From NCBI GenBank assembly GCA_024278855.1, contig JAJRSJ010000007.1, forward strand, positions 1 through 64,000: a stretch of DNA of 64,000 bases. Direction: 5' to 3'. The translations under genes and the position numbers were made by a program. The stretch is from Alphaproteobacteria bacterium. GTDB taxonomy: Bacteria; Pseudomonadota; Alphaproteobacteria; Caulobacterales; Maricaulaceae. Every line of letters starts with the position of its first letter. Within the stretch, counting starts at the first letter, position 1. Positions 1-10,613 of the stretch are shown here, in pieces. A model generated the notes under the pieces. That model was not told the origin of the DNA. It did not search any database and saw nothing but the letters and a program-made list of their open reading frames with translations.

Positions 1-581
1 ATAACCTCGATCAATGTCATATCCATGCCGCGCCCATGGGCCCACTCGACCATGTCCGGGATGTGATCTGCATTGTCATTTTTCAAGGCCACCGTGTTGA
101 TCTTTAATTGAAGCCCGGCAGACAGCCCCGCCTCAATGCCTCCCAGTACACGGGTGAGATTGCCGCCTCTGGTGATGCGGTTAAAGGCAAGCGGGTCGAG
201 ACTATCTAAAGAAATATTGATGCGGTTAACACCGAGGGATGTGAGCTTTGCCGCGAAACGGTGCAGTTGAGTCGCATTGGTGGTGAGGGTGATTTCATCA
301 AGGCGTCCGGCGGATAAATGGGCGGATAAATGTTCAACCAGTGTCAAGAAATCTTTACGCACTAAAGGCTCGCCGCCCGTAAGGCGGATTTTGCGTACAC
401 CGCGTTTTATAAATGCGTCCGCCACCTGGCCCAGTTCTTCAAGGCTCAGCAAGTCCTTGCGCGGCAAAAACACCATATGTTCCGCCATGCAGTAAAAACA
501 GCGCAAATCACATCTGTCCGTCAAAGACAGGCGCAAATAATTTACCGTGCGACCAAAACTGTCTGTCAATGCTACGTTCAT
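1..581 (-). CDS. moaA: GTP 3',8-cyclase MoaA, partial (C-terminus lies beyond left window edge)
   Basis: Reverse-strand translation begins [50 protein letters not shown]...; radical SAM CxxxCxxC motif and MoaA-typical [12 protein letters not shown]. Confidence 0.93.
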   Translation of the reverse strand, partial: MNVALTDSFGRTVNYLRLSLTDRCDLRCFYCMAEHMVFLPRKDLLSLEELGQVADAFIKRGVRKIRLTGGEPLVRKDFLTLVEHLSAHLSAGRLDEITLTTNATQLHRFAAKLTSLGVNRINISLDSLDPLAFNRITRGGNLTRVLGGIEAGLSAGLQLKINTVALKNDNADHIPDMVEWAHGRGMDMTLIEV

Positions 582-615
582 ACCCTGCCTATAGCGCGGT
601 TTTTCACACTATACC

Positions 616-632
616 TGACTTAAATCAAGTCA
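616..632. promoter_or_regulatory. 17-bp dyad TGACTT-AAATC-AAGTCA in the moaA/DUF2147 divergent intergenic region; FNR/FixK-like box on minus strand (TTGAT-TTAA-GTCAg)
   Basis: Perfect 6-bp inverted arms; resembles TTGAY-N4-RTCAA with one mismatch. Confidence 0.35.
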
Positions 633-739
633 TGTAAAAAAAATGTATATTAACACATTATAATATGCTAATGTATGGCTCTATCCAAACTTCGAAAAAC
701 GGAGTGATAAAATAAAACAAAAAATATAAAGGGGACATT

Positions 740-1180
740 ATGTCAATTTTCAATAAAACTATTCTCGGTGTCATGGCGTTTAGCATGGCAGGTTTCGGGA
801 TTTCATCAATCGCCTATGCAGATAAGGCGGATGAGGCTCTTGGCATATGGTTACGGCCAAAGTTCGATTGGCATGTGGAATTTGCCATGTGCAAGGATAA
901 TCCAGAAAAACTTTGCGGCGAGGTTATTTCCGGCGACGGCGTTGACAAAACAACCGGTGGGCCGGTTGTCGGCGTTAAAATGCTGTTTGATATGGACAAA
1001 AATGATGAAGGCACCAAATGGATTGGCAAAATGTATGATCCCAAAGGCGGCGGCACATATTACGGCAAGGTGAAAATATTAAAAGACGGGCGGGTGAAAA
1101 TGTCAGGCTGCATGATGCGAATCATGTGTAAGTCGGAGAACTGGACGCGAGTCTTGCCTAATAACCAGCCAAAACGTTAA
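740..1180 (+). CDS. DUF2147-like secreted protein
   Basis: Signal peptide, then GIWLRPKFDWHVEF..CGEVISG....KWIGKMYDPKGGGTYYGKV pattern typical of DUF2147. Confidence 0.75.
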   Translation: MSIFNKTILGVMAFSMAGFGISSIAYADKADEALGIWLRPKFDWHVEFAMCKDNPEKLCGEVISGDGVDKTTGGPVVGVKMLFDMDKNDEGTKWIGKMYDPKGGGTYYGKVKILKDGRVKMSGCMMRIMCKSENWTRVLPNNQPKR

Positions 1181-1327
1181 AAAACAGACAGGCCGGGGCT
1201 TTGCTCCGGTGTTTATGCAGTAAAATAGCAGTTGAAACCTTTCCACTTGGCCTTTGATGTGTATTAGGGGCGTCGGATACCGTGGGGTAATCTAACATTT
1301 TGTGTTAAGTTTAATTGTGAGGTCTGC

Positions 1328-2320
1328 ATGCCTGTCTATAAATGGGGTGAGAAAGCCGTGAGAAGCCGCAAGGTTTGTATCTTGGCCTATGATAATTTAT
1401 GTGTATTTGAATATGCAATGGCGCTTGAGGTATTTGCCTTGGCGCGAAAGTTCGATCCTTGGTATAAATTCAGCATAGTCAACGCCAGTGATAAAGAGGT
1501 CACGGGCCTGGGACAAGTGAGGGTGCAATCCGAATACGGATTTTCTGAATTTGACGGTGCTGATCTGATCGTCATTCCCGGCTGGACAAGCACAAACACA
1601 CCAATTCCCGCAAGCTTGAAGCAGGCCATCATAAGCGCCCATGCAAATGGCACCCGTATCGTGTCTATTTGTTCCGGTGTATTCGTCTTGGCCCAGTGCG
1701 GCTTGCTTGATGGTCGCAAGGCAACGACACATTGGCGGTATGTCGAGACATTGGCGGCGCAATTTCCGAACATAAATATTGACCAAAATGTTTTATATGT
1801 GGACGAGGGGGATGTTTTAACATCTGCCGGGTCAACTTCCGGGATTGATTTGTGCTTGCATATTGTGCGTCAGGATTACGGGGTAGACCGGGCCAATGAA
1901 GTGGCCAAGCGTTTGGTATTGCCGGCCTTTAGGCATGGTGGACAATCGCGATTTATCTCGCGGCCTATGGGCCATGAATATAAGGGCAATATCGCCATAT
2001 TGCTCGATTATATTCGCGAAAACCTAGGCCAGGACTGGAGCATTGGCAAGATGGCTGATCAATCCAGAACCTCCAGCCGCACATTACAACGCCGTATTAG
2101 GAATATTACCGGGCTTAGCCCTCATGCTTGGCTGACCATGGAGCGTATAGAATTGGTGAAAAATTTGCTAGAGACAACAAATCTCAATATCCAGAAAATT
2201 GCTGAAATCACCGGGCTTAAAACCCCCGAAACATTGCGGCATCATTTCAAACGGTTATTAGGCACAAGTCCCAGCCAATACCGCGCTAATTTCAACCCAG
2301 TGGGCGCGATCGGCCTGTAA
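1328..2320 (+). CDS. GlxA/FtrA-type transcriptional regulator (DJ-1/PfpI-like domain + AraC HTH)
   Basis: N-terminal class-I GATase-like domain (SICSGVFVLAQCGLLDGRKATTHW) and C-terminal AraC HTH (SSRTLQRRIRNITGLSPHAW). Confidence 0.88.
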   Translation: MPVYKWGEKAVRSRKVCILAYDNLCVFEYAMALEVFALARKFDPWYKFSIVNASDKEVTGLGQVRVQSEYGFSEFDGADLIVIPGWTSTNTPIPASLKQAIISAHANGTRIVSICSGVFVLAQCGLLDGRKATTHWRYVETLAAQFPNINIDQNVLYVDEGDVLTSAGSTSGIDLCLHIVRQDYGVDRANEVAKRLVLPAFRHGGQSRFISRPMGHEYKGNIAILLDYIRENLGQDWSIGKMADQSRTSSRTLQRRIRNITGLSPHAWLTMERIELVKNLLETTNLNIQKIAEITGLKTPETLRHHFKRLLGTSPSQYRANFNPVGAIGL

Positions 2321-2333
2321 ATCAGCCAGTTTT

Positions 2334-2765
2334 TCAACCAGTCGCTATATAATCGCGCAAAGCCGCTGCTTCATTTTCTGCATCTGCGATCTTGCGTTTA
2401 ACCACGTCTCCAATGGAAACAAGGCCTTTTATTTCAGTACCGTCCATAACCGGGACGTGGCGAATGCGTGAATTGGTCATGATCTCCATAACATCGTCAA
2501 TGCTAGTATTTAAATCGACGGTGAAAACTTTTTTGGTCATGGTTTTCGTCACGGGTTCATCGCGAAAGCCGGTTTCTTGGGCTAATGCTCTGCGGATAAT
2601 GTCGCGCTCCGACAAAATGCCCTTCATCTGGCCATTGGTATCCGTGACCAAAACAACGCCGATATTTTTTGCGTTGAGCATTTCGATGGCTTCACGTAAA
2701 TTGGCGGTCTCGTCCACCGCGTAAATAGCATGTCCTTTATTGCCTAAAAGTTCGTTTACACTCAT
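2334..2765 (-). CDS. CBS domain-containing protein
   Basis: Two CBS repeats (NIGVVLVTDTNGQMKGILSERDIIRR; RIRHVPVMDGTEIKGLVSIGDVVK). Confidence 0.9.
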   Translation of the reverse strand: MSVNELLGNKGHAIYAVDETANLREAIEMLNAKNIGVVLVTDTNGQMKGILSERDIIRRALAQETGFRDEPVTKTMTKKVFTVDLNTSIDDVMEIMTNSRIRHVPVMDGTEIKGLVSIGDVVKRKIADAENEAAALRDYIATG

Positions 2766-2919
2766 ATCAACCTCCTACTTGAAGACTATAGCTTAAAATT
2801 GTGCATTTGTCCAATTTCCCGTTAAAACCGTAAATCCAGCCTCGATATTTTACCGTTTTCTTAAGGCTCTCCGTCTATTTTTGCCCGTAAGGGGTCGAAC
2901 ATCTATAGGGACGTGGGAT

Positions 2920-3534
2920 ATGAAGCTATTATTTGGCATTCGGGAATTATCAACATTATCTGTATTGGTGGTTCTGGTTTTGGGGAATACGGCATTGGCA
3001 CAGATGGATGATGTGGCCAATCAACCAACAAAATCATCTATTGTACGGTCTGTTGGAGCGAAGATCGATGCGTTTGATTTTGTTCTGCAAGCGGCGCAAC
3101 GTGCGACTCACCCAGAAAACATTCCCGGGTCCGGGCAAATAGGCAAGGCTTCCCGTTTTACGGTTGTGCAAAAAACACCCGATGCTTTACAGTACAACAA
3201 AAAGTTCACCACAACGCCAGAGCAAGCAAAAATGCTCTATAACACATTAGTGCAAAAGTACGGGACGCCTAAATCAGTGCGTGGCAAAGACCATATTTGG
3301 TATATTAACAGCCCCAATTCTACTCGCCATGTCCAATCAGATATTATGACTATAATCTTGAGTATGGAGAAAAATGGTCATGTTGAACTGCTCATGGACC
3401 GTGACCGCGGCGAAGATGGTCGTGCGACCTGGGCCTTGCCAAGGCGTAAAACTGATAACAATTTGTCCGCCAAAACTGTTGGAAAACCACCGATGAAATC
3501 AAAAGCTCGCCCGCTTTTGGTAAACCCAGATTAG
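2920..3534 (+). CDS. Hypothetical secreted protein
   Basis: ORF with signal peptide from ATG at 2920 (ORF track extends to TTG 2881); no recognised domain. Confidence 0.6.
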   Translation: MKLLFGIRELSTLSVLVVLVLGNTALAQMDDVANQPTKSSIVRSVGAKIDAFDFVLQAAQRATHPENIPGSGQIGKASRFTVVQKTPDALQYNKKFTTTPEQAKMLYNTLVQKYGTPKSVRGKDHIWYINSPNSTRHVQSDIMTIILSMEKNGHVELLMDRDRGEDGRATWALPRRKTDNNLSAKTVGKPPMKSKARPLLVNPD

Positions 3535-3537
3535 GCC

Positions 3538-5556
3538 GTGCATTTACAGGTGACATTCTTGCGAATATTGGCTGTTGTAACGGGCTTTATAGGCGCACTT
3601 GCGGGCCACCCTGTATTTGCGCAGGTTGTTGGCCCTTATCAAAACACATCACTTGCAACGATTAACGGGTCTACGAATTGCGGTGGTGGAGAATTTACCA
3701 GAGTTATAAATGTGCCGGGTGCGGATGTGTTTATCATCGCTGATTTAGACGTGGGGTTTTTGGCAAGTCACTCCTGGCGCGGTGATATTCGGCTTGATTT
3801 ACAATCGCCGGCAGGGACAATTGTGCGCCTGATCAATGATGATACGAGTAACGCAGGTAATCCGAACAATGTCAATGTGCGTATGGACGACGCAGCCGCG
3901 ACAGTTATTTACACGGCTCCCCATAACACCAATGATGGGCTCACCGCGCCGCCCTATGAAAATCTGGTCAGGCCGCATAACCCATTGTCGGCCTTTAACG
4001 GGGAGTTTGGGGCTGGAAACTGGACATTGACCATATGTGATAATTACCCAAGTGCTGATAGTGGGCAGTTCAGACGGGCCAATTTGTATTTCACGGCGGC
4101 GACAGGTACGGATTTGTCCTTGGCGTTAGGGGCAAGTGACACCACGCCCAATATAGGCACGAATGTCGTGCTTACGGTAACGGTAGCACATGCCGGGCCA
4201 GTGGCGGGCTCCGGGATTACGGCTGATATCACCTTGCCGACGGGATTGAGTTATGTGTCTGATAATGGCGGCGGTGCGTTTAATTCAGGCACCGGTGTGT
4301 GGAGCATTCCGGGCTCGCTTTTAAATACATCCACAAATTTGCAAATCACCGCCTATGTGAATGCGAGCGGGGCTTACGATATAGGGTCCGAAATAGCGAC
4401 GGCGAGCGGCACTGACCCGGATTCTACACCTGGCAACGGCGTAACCAGTGAAGATGATTATGGTGCTTTACTTTTGGTTCCTGTTACGCCCGCAGTTCCG
4501 GTGTTATCTTGCCCCGGGGCGCCGTCAGTGCTGGATTGGGATAGTGTCGTATGGGGGGAAGGGGATATGAGCAATAGCTATATCGTGGCAGGCGAAACCA
4601 TTGATATAACTATTTCTGACCCAAATAACGGTTTGCAACCCTATGCGCCATTTGGCGGGGATACACCGATTGAAAGTACAGCCAATACGGGCGGGTTATC
4701 ACCGGCGGAATCTAGCCTGCATTTCTTGGCAAACCAAGCAAACCAGTCCAATACAGTAGATATGACGATTACATTGGGGGATGCGGGTGTTGGTGTGGAA
4801 AAATTTCAGGCCAGTATATGGGACGTGGATTTTGGCTCGGGGCAATTTGAGGATCAAATTACCGTTACGGGTACGTTAAGCGGCACACCTGTGCCGGTTA
4901 CTTTGTTCACCAACTCTGCCAATGGCGCATCAGGCAGTGTGGTTACGGGTGTGTCCGGAGCTGGGTCTACCTCAAGCGTAGGCAATATGACCATAGAGTT
5001 TAACGCCCCCATTGATACTTTGGTGATCAATTACGGTAACGGCTCAAATGCACCGGCCAATCCGGGTAACCAGGGGATCGCCTTACATGATTTGAGTTTT
5101 TGTCCACCTCTTTTCGCCGTGCTGAATGCCCAAAAGTCAACGGCCTTGTACGACCCATTATCAGAAGGCTTGTATATGGTTCCGGGCAATGATGTGATCT
5201 ATACCATCACATTTACCAATGCTGGCGACGGGGCTACTGATAATGACAGCGTTGTCATCATTGACGCTATACCGTCAGAAATAGAGTTTTATAATGGTGA
5301 TATTGACGACGGCGGGCCGGAGACTACAGCCGTAACGGGTACGGACAATGCGAGCGGGCTTACGTTTAACTATGCATTGGATGTCAGATATTCAAATTCC
5401 GGCTCGCCGCCAGCCAACTTTGCCGCTTGCGGATATACACCTAGCGCCGGCTATGATGCCAATGTTACCTATATTTGTGTGAACCCGTCCGGTGTTATGG
5501 CGGCGGGAAGCCCGGACCCAAGCTTTGATATTAAATTTCGCGCCCGAATTAAGTAA
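3538..5556 (+). CDS. Secreted protein with proprotein-convertase P-like domain and DUF11-like repeats
   Basis: Signal peptide; ...HSWRGDIRLDLQSPAGTIVRLI..NWTLTICDNYPSADSGQF (P domain), DLSLALGASDTTPNIGTNVVLTVTVAHAGPVAGSGITADITLPTGLSYVS (DUF11); GTG start. Confidence 0.75.
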   Translation: MHLQVTFLRILAVVTGFIGALAGHPVFAQVVGPYQNTSLATINGSTNCGGGEFTRVINVPGADVFIIADLDVGFLASHSWRGDIRLDLQSPAGTIVRLINDDTSNAGNPNNVNVRMDDAAATVIYTAPHNTNDGLTAPPYENLVRPHNPLSAFNGEFGAGNWTLTICDNYPSADSGQFRRANLYFTAATGTDLSLALGASDTTPNIGTNVVLTVTVAHAGPVAGSGITADITLPTGLSYVSDNGGGAFNSGTGVWSIPGSLLNTSTNLQITAYVNASGAYDIGSEIATASGTDPDSTPGNGVTSEDDYGALLLVPVTPAVPVLSCPGAPSVLDWDSVVWGEGDMSNSYIVAGETIDITISDPNNGLQPYAPFGGDTPIESTANTGGLSPAESSLHFLANQANQSNTVDMTITLGDAGVGVEKFQASIWDVDFGSGQFEDQITVTGTLSGTPVPVTLFTNSANGASGSVVTGVSGAGSTSSVGNMTIEFNAPIDTLVINYGNGSNAPANPGNQGIALHDLSFCPPLFAVLNAQKSTALYDPLSEGLYMVPGNDVIYTITFTNAGDGATDNDSVVIIDAIPSEIEFYNGDIDDGGPETTAVTGTDNASGLTFNYALDVRYSNSGSPPANFAACGYTPSAGYDANVTYICVNPSGVMAAGSPDPSFDIKFRARIK

Positions 5557-5676
5557 TGCATAAAATAATGCATAAAAAAGTTGCGAAAAAATTATTTTAT
5601 TGTTTATCCTGTGCCCGCTAACATGTAATTACAAATTGTATTAACGTTATTGGTTCACATCTTTTCGGATTGAGTT

Positions 5677-8600
5677 ATGGCTGGATTAAAATTCACAAAA
5701 ACCGCATTCATCAAAGCTGCTATGGGCGATAGTTCATGGTATAATAAGGACGGATTTGAGCCTGGTGCGGAGAAGTTTTTAAAAACTTACTATGATGATA
5801 CTGAGCAAAATGATGCATTAGCCCTGCCAATAGAGGATATATTGACACTCGCGCGCGGGTTTTGGATGTCTGGTGATCGCCGTAAAGTCGGCTCTTCGAT
5901 TATTCGTGTCGAGCCCGTAACCCATGTAAGCGCTCTGGCTGACCGTTATGATGTTGTGGAAATTGTGACGGATGACCGGACGTTTTTGGTTGATTCTGTC
6001 ATCGGCGAGATTTCCAGTCACGGTATCGATATTATGGCGCTTTACCATCCGCTTGTTGAGGGGTTTCGCAATGCAGAAGGCTTGTGGCGTAAAAAGGCGA
6101 AAAAGTCCGCGAATCCATGATGCAGGTGCTGATTTCCCGCCAAAGCCAACAAGAGCGCAAAGCGATTAAGGCGGGAATTGAAAAAACCTTGAGCGACTTG
6201 GACGCCATTAACACTGATTTCAAGCCGATGTTGGCCTTGGTGGAGGACAATATAGCCAAGCTCTCACAACAGCACGGCGATGTGCCAAAGGATGTGCTGG
6301 ACGAGGCTTGTGAATTCCTTGAATGGATAGTGGAGGGCAATTTCGTTTTGTTGGGAACGCGGACATTTATTTATGAAAGCGGCACCGCAAAAAGCAAAGG
6401 CGGGCAAGGGCGAAGCTATGATTATGCCCGCCCGGCCTTGGTCAGGAAAAACAGTTTGGGTGTGTTGCGCGATGACAGCCAGATGATATTGCGCCAAAGC
6501 AGTGAACCTGCCAGAATTTCGTCGAGCGTTGAAGCGTCTTTATTGGAAAAAGACCCCGTGACGGTCGCAAAATCGAATTTGTTTTCTAGGGTACACAGGC
6601 GTGTGCGCATGGATTATATCTCAATCAAGCATTATAATGAGCAAGGTAAAGTCAACGGCGAAACCCGTATTGTTGGCTTGTTTACTGTGGACGCTTATGC
6701 GCGTTCACCCAAATATGTGCCCCTCATTCGCCGTAAAGTAGAGCAAGTCTTGCATCGGTACGGGGCTAGCCCCAATTCCCACAATGCCAAGCGGCTGGAA
6801 TATGTGTTGTCCTCTTATCCACGCGACGAATTGTTTCAAAGTTCCGATGATGATTTGTTTCGTATTGCCACGGGGGTGGCCAAAGCATTTGATCGTCCGC
6901 GCACCCGGTTATTTGTTCGTTATGACCCGTTTAACCGCTTTGTTTCCGCTCTGGTTTATGTGCCGCGCGAAAACTATAATACCACCGTGCGCCAACGCAT
7001 TGGGAAATGTTTGAAAAAGGCCTGGAATGGCCGGGTATCCGCATTTTATCCGCAATATAGCGATTCGCCCTTGGCGCGGGTGCATTTTATTATTGGCCTG
7101 GATCCGGACAACCACGAAATACCGGATGTGAAAACCTTGGAAGCCGAAATAGCCGTCCTCAGCCAACCTTGGTCGGCAGGCTTGCAAACCCATGCGGAAA
7201 ACGATCAAAACCCGTCGCTGATCAATAAACTTCCCGCTTACAAACATGCTTTTTCCCAGACCTATCAGGCTAGCTTTGATGCAAAGGAAGCCGTAAGGGA
7301 CATTGCCGTTATTGAAAATATCACCGAAGACAAACCTACCGCCGTGCGTGTCAGCGCCCGTGATGGTGATGGGGCGACCGTATTTCGGGCAAAATTTTAC
7401 AGTTTGGATACCCGGCTTGAGTTGTCAGATGTCATGCCAATATTCAACAATATGGGGCTTTTCGTGGCCCAGGAAACCGGATTTAAAATCACACCAAACT
7501 TGGCAGAGCAGTCAAAAGCCGTGTGGGTTCATGATTATGAAATGCGCCTGAATAATGCGCCAAAAGACCGCGCCGGGCTTGAAGGGGTATTCCAAAGTGC
7601 ATTCTTGTCTATCTGGAACGGCCAAAATGAAGACGACGGGTTTAACGCCCTGATCTTGCCCCAGGCGATAGAATGGCGGCGGGTGGCGGTATTGCGTCTA
7701 CTGGCCCGTTACCGCAAACAATCAGGCCTCGACCCCTCCGAGCAAGTGCAAATCGAGGCTTTGGCGGGCTATCCAAAAATTACCAGCTTGATGCTCGAAT
7801 TATGTGATGTCAAATTTGACCCGGATTTAAAAATCTCAATGGCGGCGCGAAAGCAAGAATGTGACCGCATTGAAGAGGTGTTATTTGCACAAATGGACGA
7901 GGTCGCCTCTTTGGATCATGACCGGGCTTTACGCCGTATGGCGCTCGTCTTGGGCGCGGCTTTGCGCACGAATTTCTATGTTAAGGACAAACACGGCAAC
8001 CCGCAGCCCTATATTTCACTCAAGATCAACTCACAGATTATAGAGGCTTTGCCGGCGCCAAAGCCTTACCGGGAGATTTTCGTCTGGTCGCCTCGGGTTG
8101 AGGGTGTGCATATCCGCTTTGGCCCGGTTGCGCGCGGCGGCTTGCGTTGGTCTGACAGGCGCGATGATTTTCGCACGGAAGTGCTTGGACTGGTCAAAGC
8201 CCAACAGGTTAAAAATGCGGTCATTGTTCCGGTTGGTTCTAAAGGCGGGTTTTTCCCGAAACAATTGCCGACAGGGGCGAGCCGAGACGATGTGTTGGCC
8301 GAGGGCATTGCCGCCTATACCCAATTTATCAGCGGGTTATTGGATATAACCGATACTTATAAGGGCAAAAACACAGTGGCGCCGCGAGATGTTGTCTGTT
8401 GGGACGACCCTGATCCATATTTGGTCGTGGCGGCGGATAAAGGCACGGCGACATTCTCCGATATAGCCAACGGTATTGCGGCGAGGTACGGATTTTGGCT
8501 AGACGACGGCTTTGCCTCTGGTGGTTCGGTGGGCTATGACCACAAGGCTATGGGCATTACGGCCAAAGGCGGCTGGGAAGCGGTCAAGCGGCATTTTCGC

Positions 8601-10538
8601 GAAATGGGCAAGGATATCCAAACTGAAGAATTTGACGTCATCGGCATTGGGGACATGTCCGGGGATGTGTTTGGCAATGGCATGTTATTGTCCAAGAAAA
8701 TCCGGCTTTTAGCGGCGTTTGATCACCGCGATATTTTTATTGACCCAGATCCTGAGGTGGCAAAAAGTTTTAAAGAGCGCAAAAGGCTATTTGAAAAACC
8801 TCGCTCCAGTTGGCAAGACTATAACACAAAGCTGATTTCCAAAGGCGGCGGTGTGTTTTCCCGCAGCGAAAAATCAATCAAATTAAGCCCGCAAATTCAA
8901 CAACTAACCGGGCTTTCCGCTGCGCAAGTCACACCTAATCAGCTCATGCAGGCCTTGCTGAAATCACAGTGCGAACTCTTGTGGTTTGGCGGTATCGGAA
9001 CCTATATTAAGTCTGCGAGCGAAACCGATGAACATGCCCATGATAAAGCTAATAATGCTATAAGAATAAATGGCTTAGATTTAAAAGCTAAAGTAATAGG
9101 CGAGGGGGCAAATTTGGGTGTTACCCAAGCAGGCCGTATAGAATTTGCCAAGAACGGTGGGCGGGTTAACACGGATGCCATCGACAATTCAGCCGGGGTT
9201 GATTGCTCTGATAATGAGGTCAATATCAAGATTTTGCTGTCCGGCGCTATTGAAAGCGGCGAGCTTCAGAAAAGCGAACGTGTCAAATTGCTAGAAACCA
9301 TGACCGAAGATGTATCTGCCCTGGTTTTGCAGCATAATTATGACCAGACGGGCGCGCTGTCTCTGGCGCATATGTATGCCCGGGAAGACCATCATGCCTA
9401 TGAACGGTTTATGGAGAGTGTGGAAGCGCAAGACCGGTTGGACCGTGATATAGAAGGGTTGCCGTCCCCGTCTGACATGCAAATGATTGCCGAAAACGGC
9501 GGGCGTTTGACCCGGCCTGAATTGGCGGTGTTGAATGCCTATGCCAAGATTGTTCTCTTTGATGATTTAATTGAGACGGATGTTGCTGATGACCCGTTTT
9601 TCGGCACAATGTTGCGCGAATATTTCCCAACTGCGGTTCAAAGTTTTGGTACGGCACTGAAAAGGCACCGTTTGCGCCGCGAAATTATAATTTCGCGGCT
9701 GTGCAACAGGATGGTCGATGTTGGCGGCCCGGTATTTATGTCAACTCTAAGCGAGCCAACCAATGGCAGTCCGGGCGAGATCGCCAAAGCTTTCACAATT
9801 GCTTATGAGGTTTTGCAAATCGGTGCAATTCGCACTGCCATTAACGATCTTGACAATAAAATTAGTGCTGAAGCACAGTTAAGCCTGCAAGCCGAAATTT
9901 CCACCGTTTTGCAGCGGGTGATCGGCTGGTTGGTGCGGCGCGGGGAAAGTGGCTCAATAGATATGCGCATAGCCCGGCGTACCGACGGCCTGGCCCATGT
10001 GGACGAGGGGTGGATCGATGTGCTGTCCAGCTATGATAGCAGGCGGGTCGCGGCGCGGATCGGGCGGTTTATCCGCTCAGGCATCCCGGAAGCTTTGGCG
10101 GCAGATGTTTCGCTCTTGCGCGCGCGTGCATCCGGGTTTGATGTTGTGGAGTTGACCGAGAAAACGGGGTGGCCCATCCGCAAAGCCGCCGAGTTGTTCT
10201 ATGATATGGGCGGGCGGTTTAAAATTGACCGTTTGCGCTCTATGTCCATGAAAACCCAACCTAAAACCCACTGGGAAGGCCTCGCGCAACAACGTATCGA
10301 GGAAGATTATTACGCGGCACAAGCCAGTTTGGCCCTGGAGGCAGCCCGGATCCATATTGATAACGGAGGTACGGCCAAGGCCGATACTAAAACCATGATT
10401 GCCACATATGTGGAGGTGAAAAGCCATGCGGTACAGGCTTATGATGCGGTATATAGTAAAATCAATGCATCCGGGGGTTGGACTTTGGCAAAATTCGCCA
10501 TAGTCAATGGGCAAATTCGGGAGTTGTTAGGCACATAG
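5677..10538 (+). CDS. NAD-specific glutamate dehydrogenase (large ~1600-aa type), interrupted by an apparent -1 frameshift near 6091-6105
   Basis: ORF 5677-6120 (N-terminal part) and ORF 6117-10538 (...GPVARGGLRWSDRRDDFRTEVLGLVKAQQVKNAVIVPVGSKGGF...) together give the expected NAD-GDH length; upstream in-frame codons of ORF2 read KGEKVRESMMQVLISRQ. Confidence 0.9.
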
Positions 10539-10613
10539 ACCCACTTTACATTCCAGTTTTTTTGGGTATTAAGGCAAATCCGTGACATAGAGAGTGTTAC
10601 AAAGGGGAGTTAA

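Noticed and set aside
1190-1215. CCGGGGCTTTGCTCCGG stem after the DUF2147 gene as a terminator
   Set aside because: Short imperfect stem with a weak T-run; too ambiguous to list.
5555-5580. Tandem TAATGCATAAAA repeat after the P-domain/DUF11 gene
   Set aside because: Only two short AT-rich copies; not enough to support a repeat element.
9002-9657. Minus-strand ORFs within NAD-GDH and similar antisense ORFs throughout the window
   Set aside because: No recognisable domains and all lie opposite strongly conserved coding sequence.
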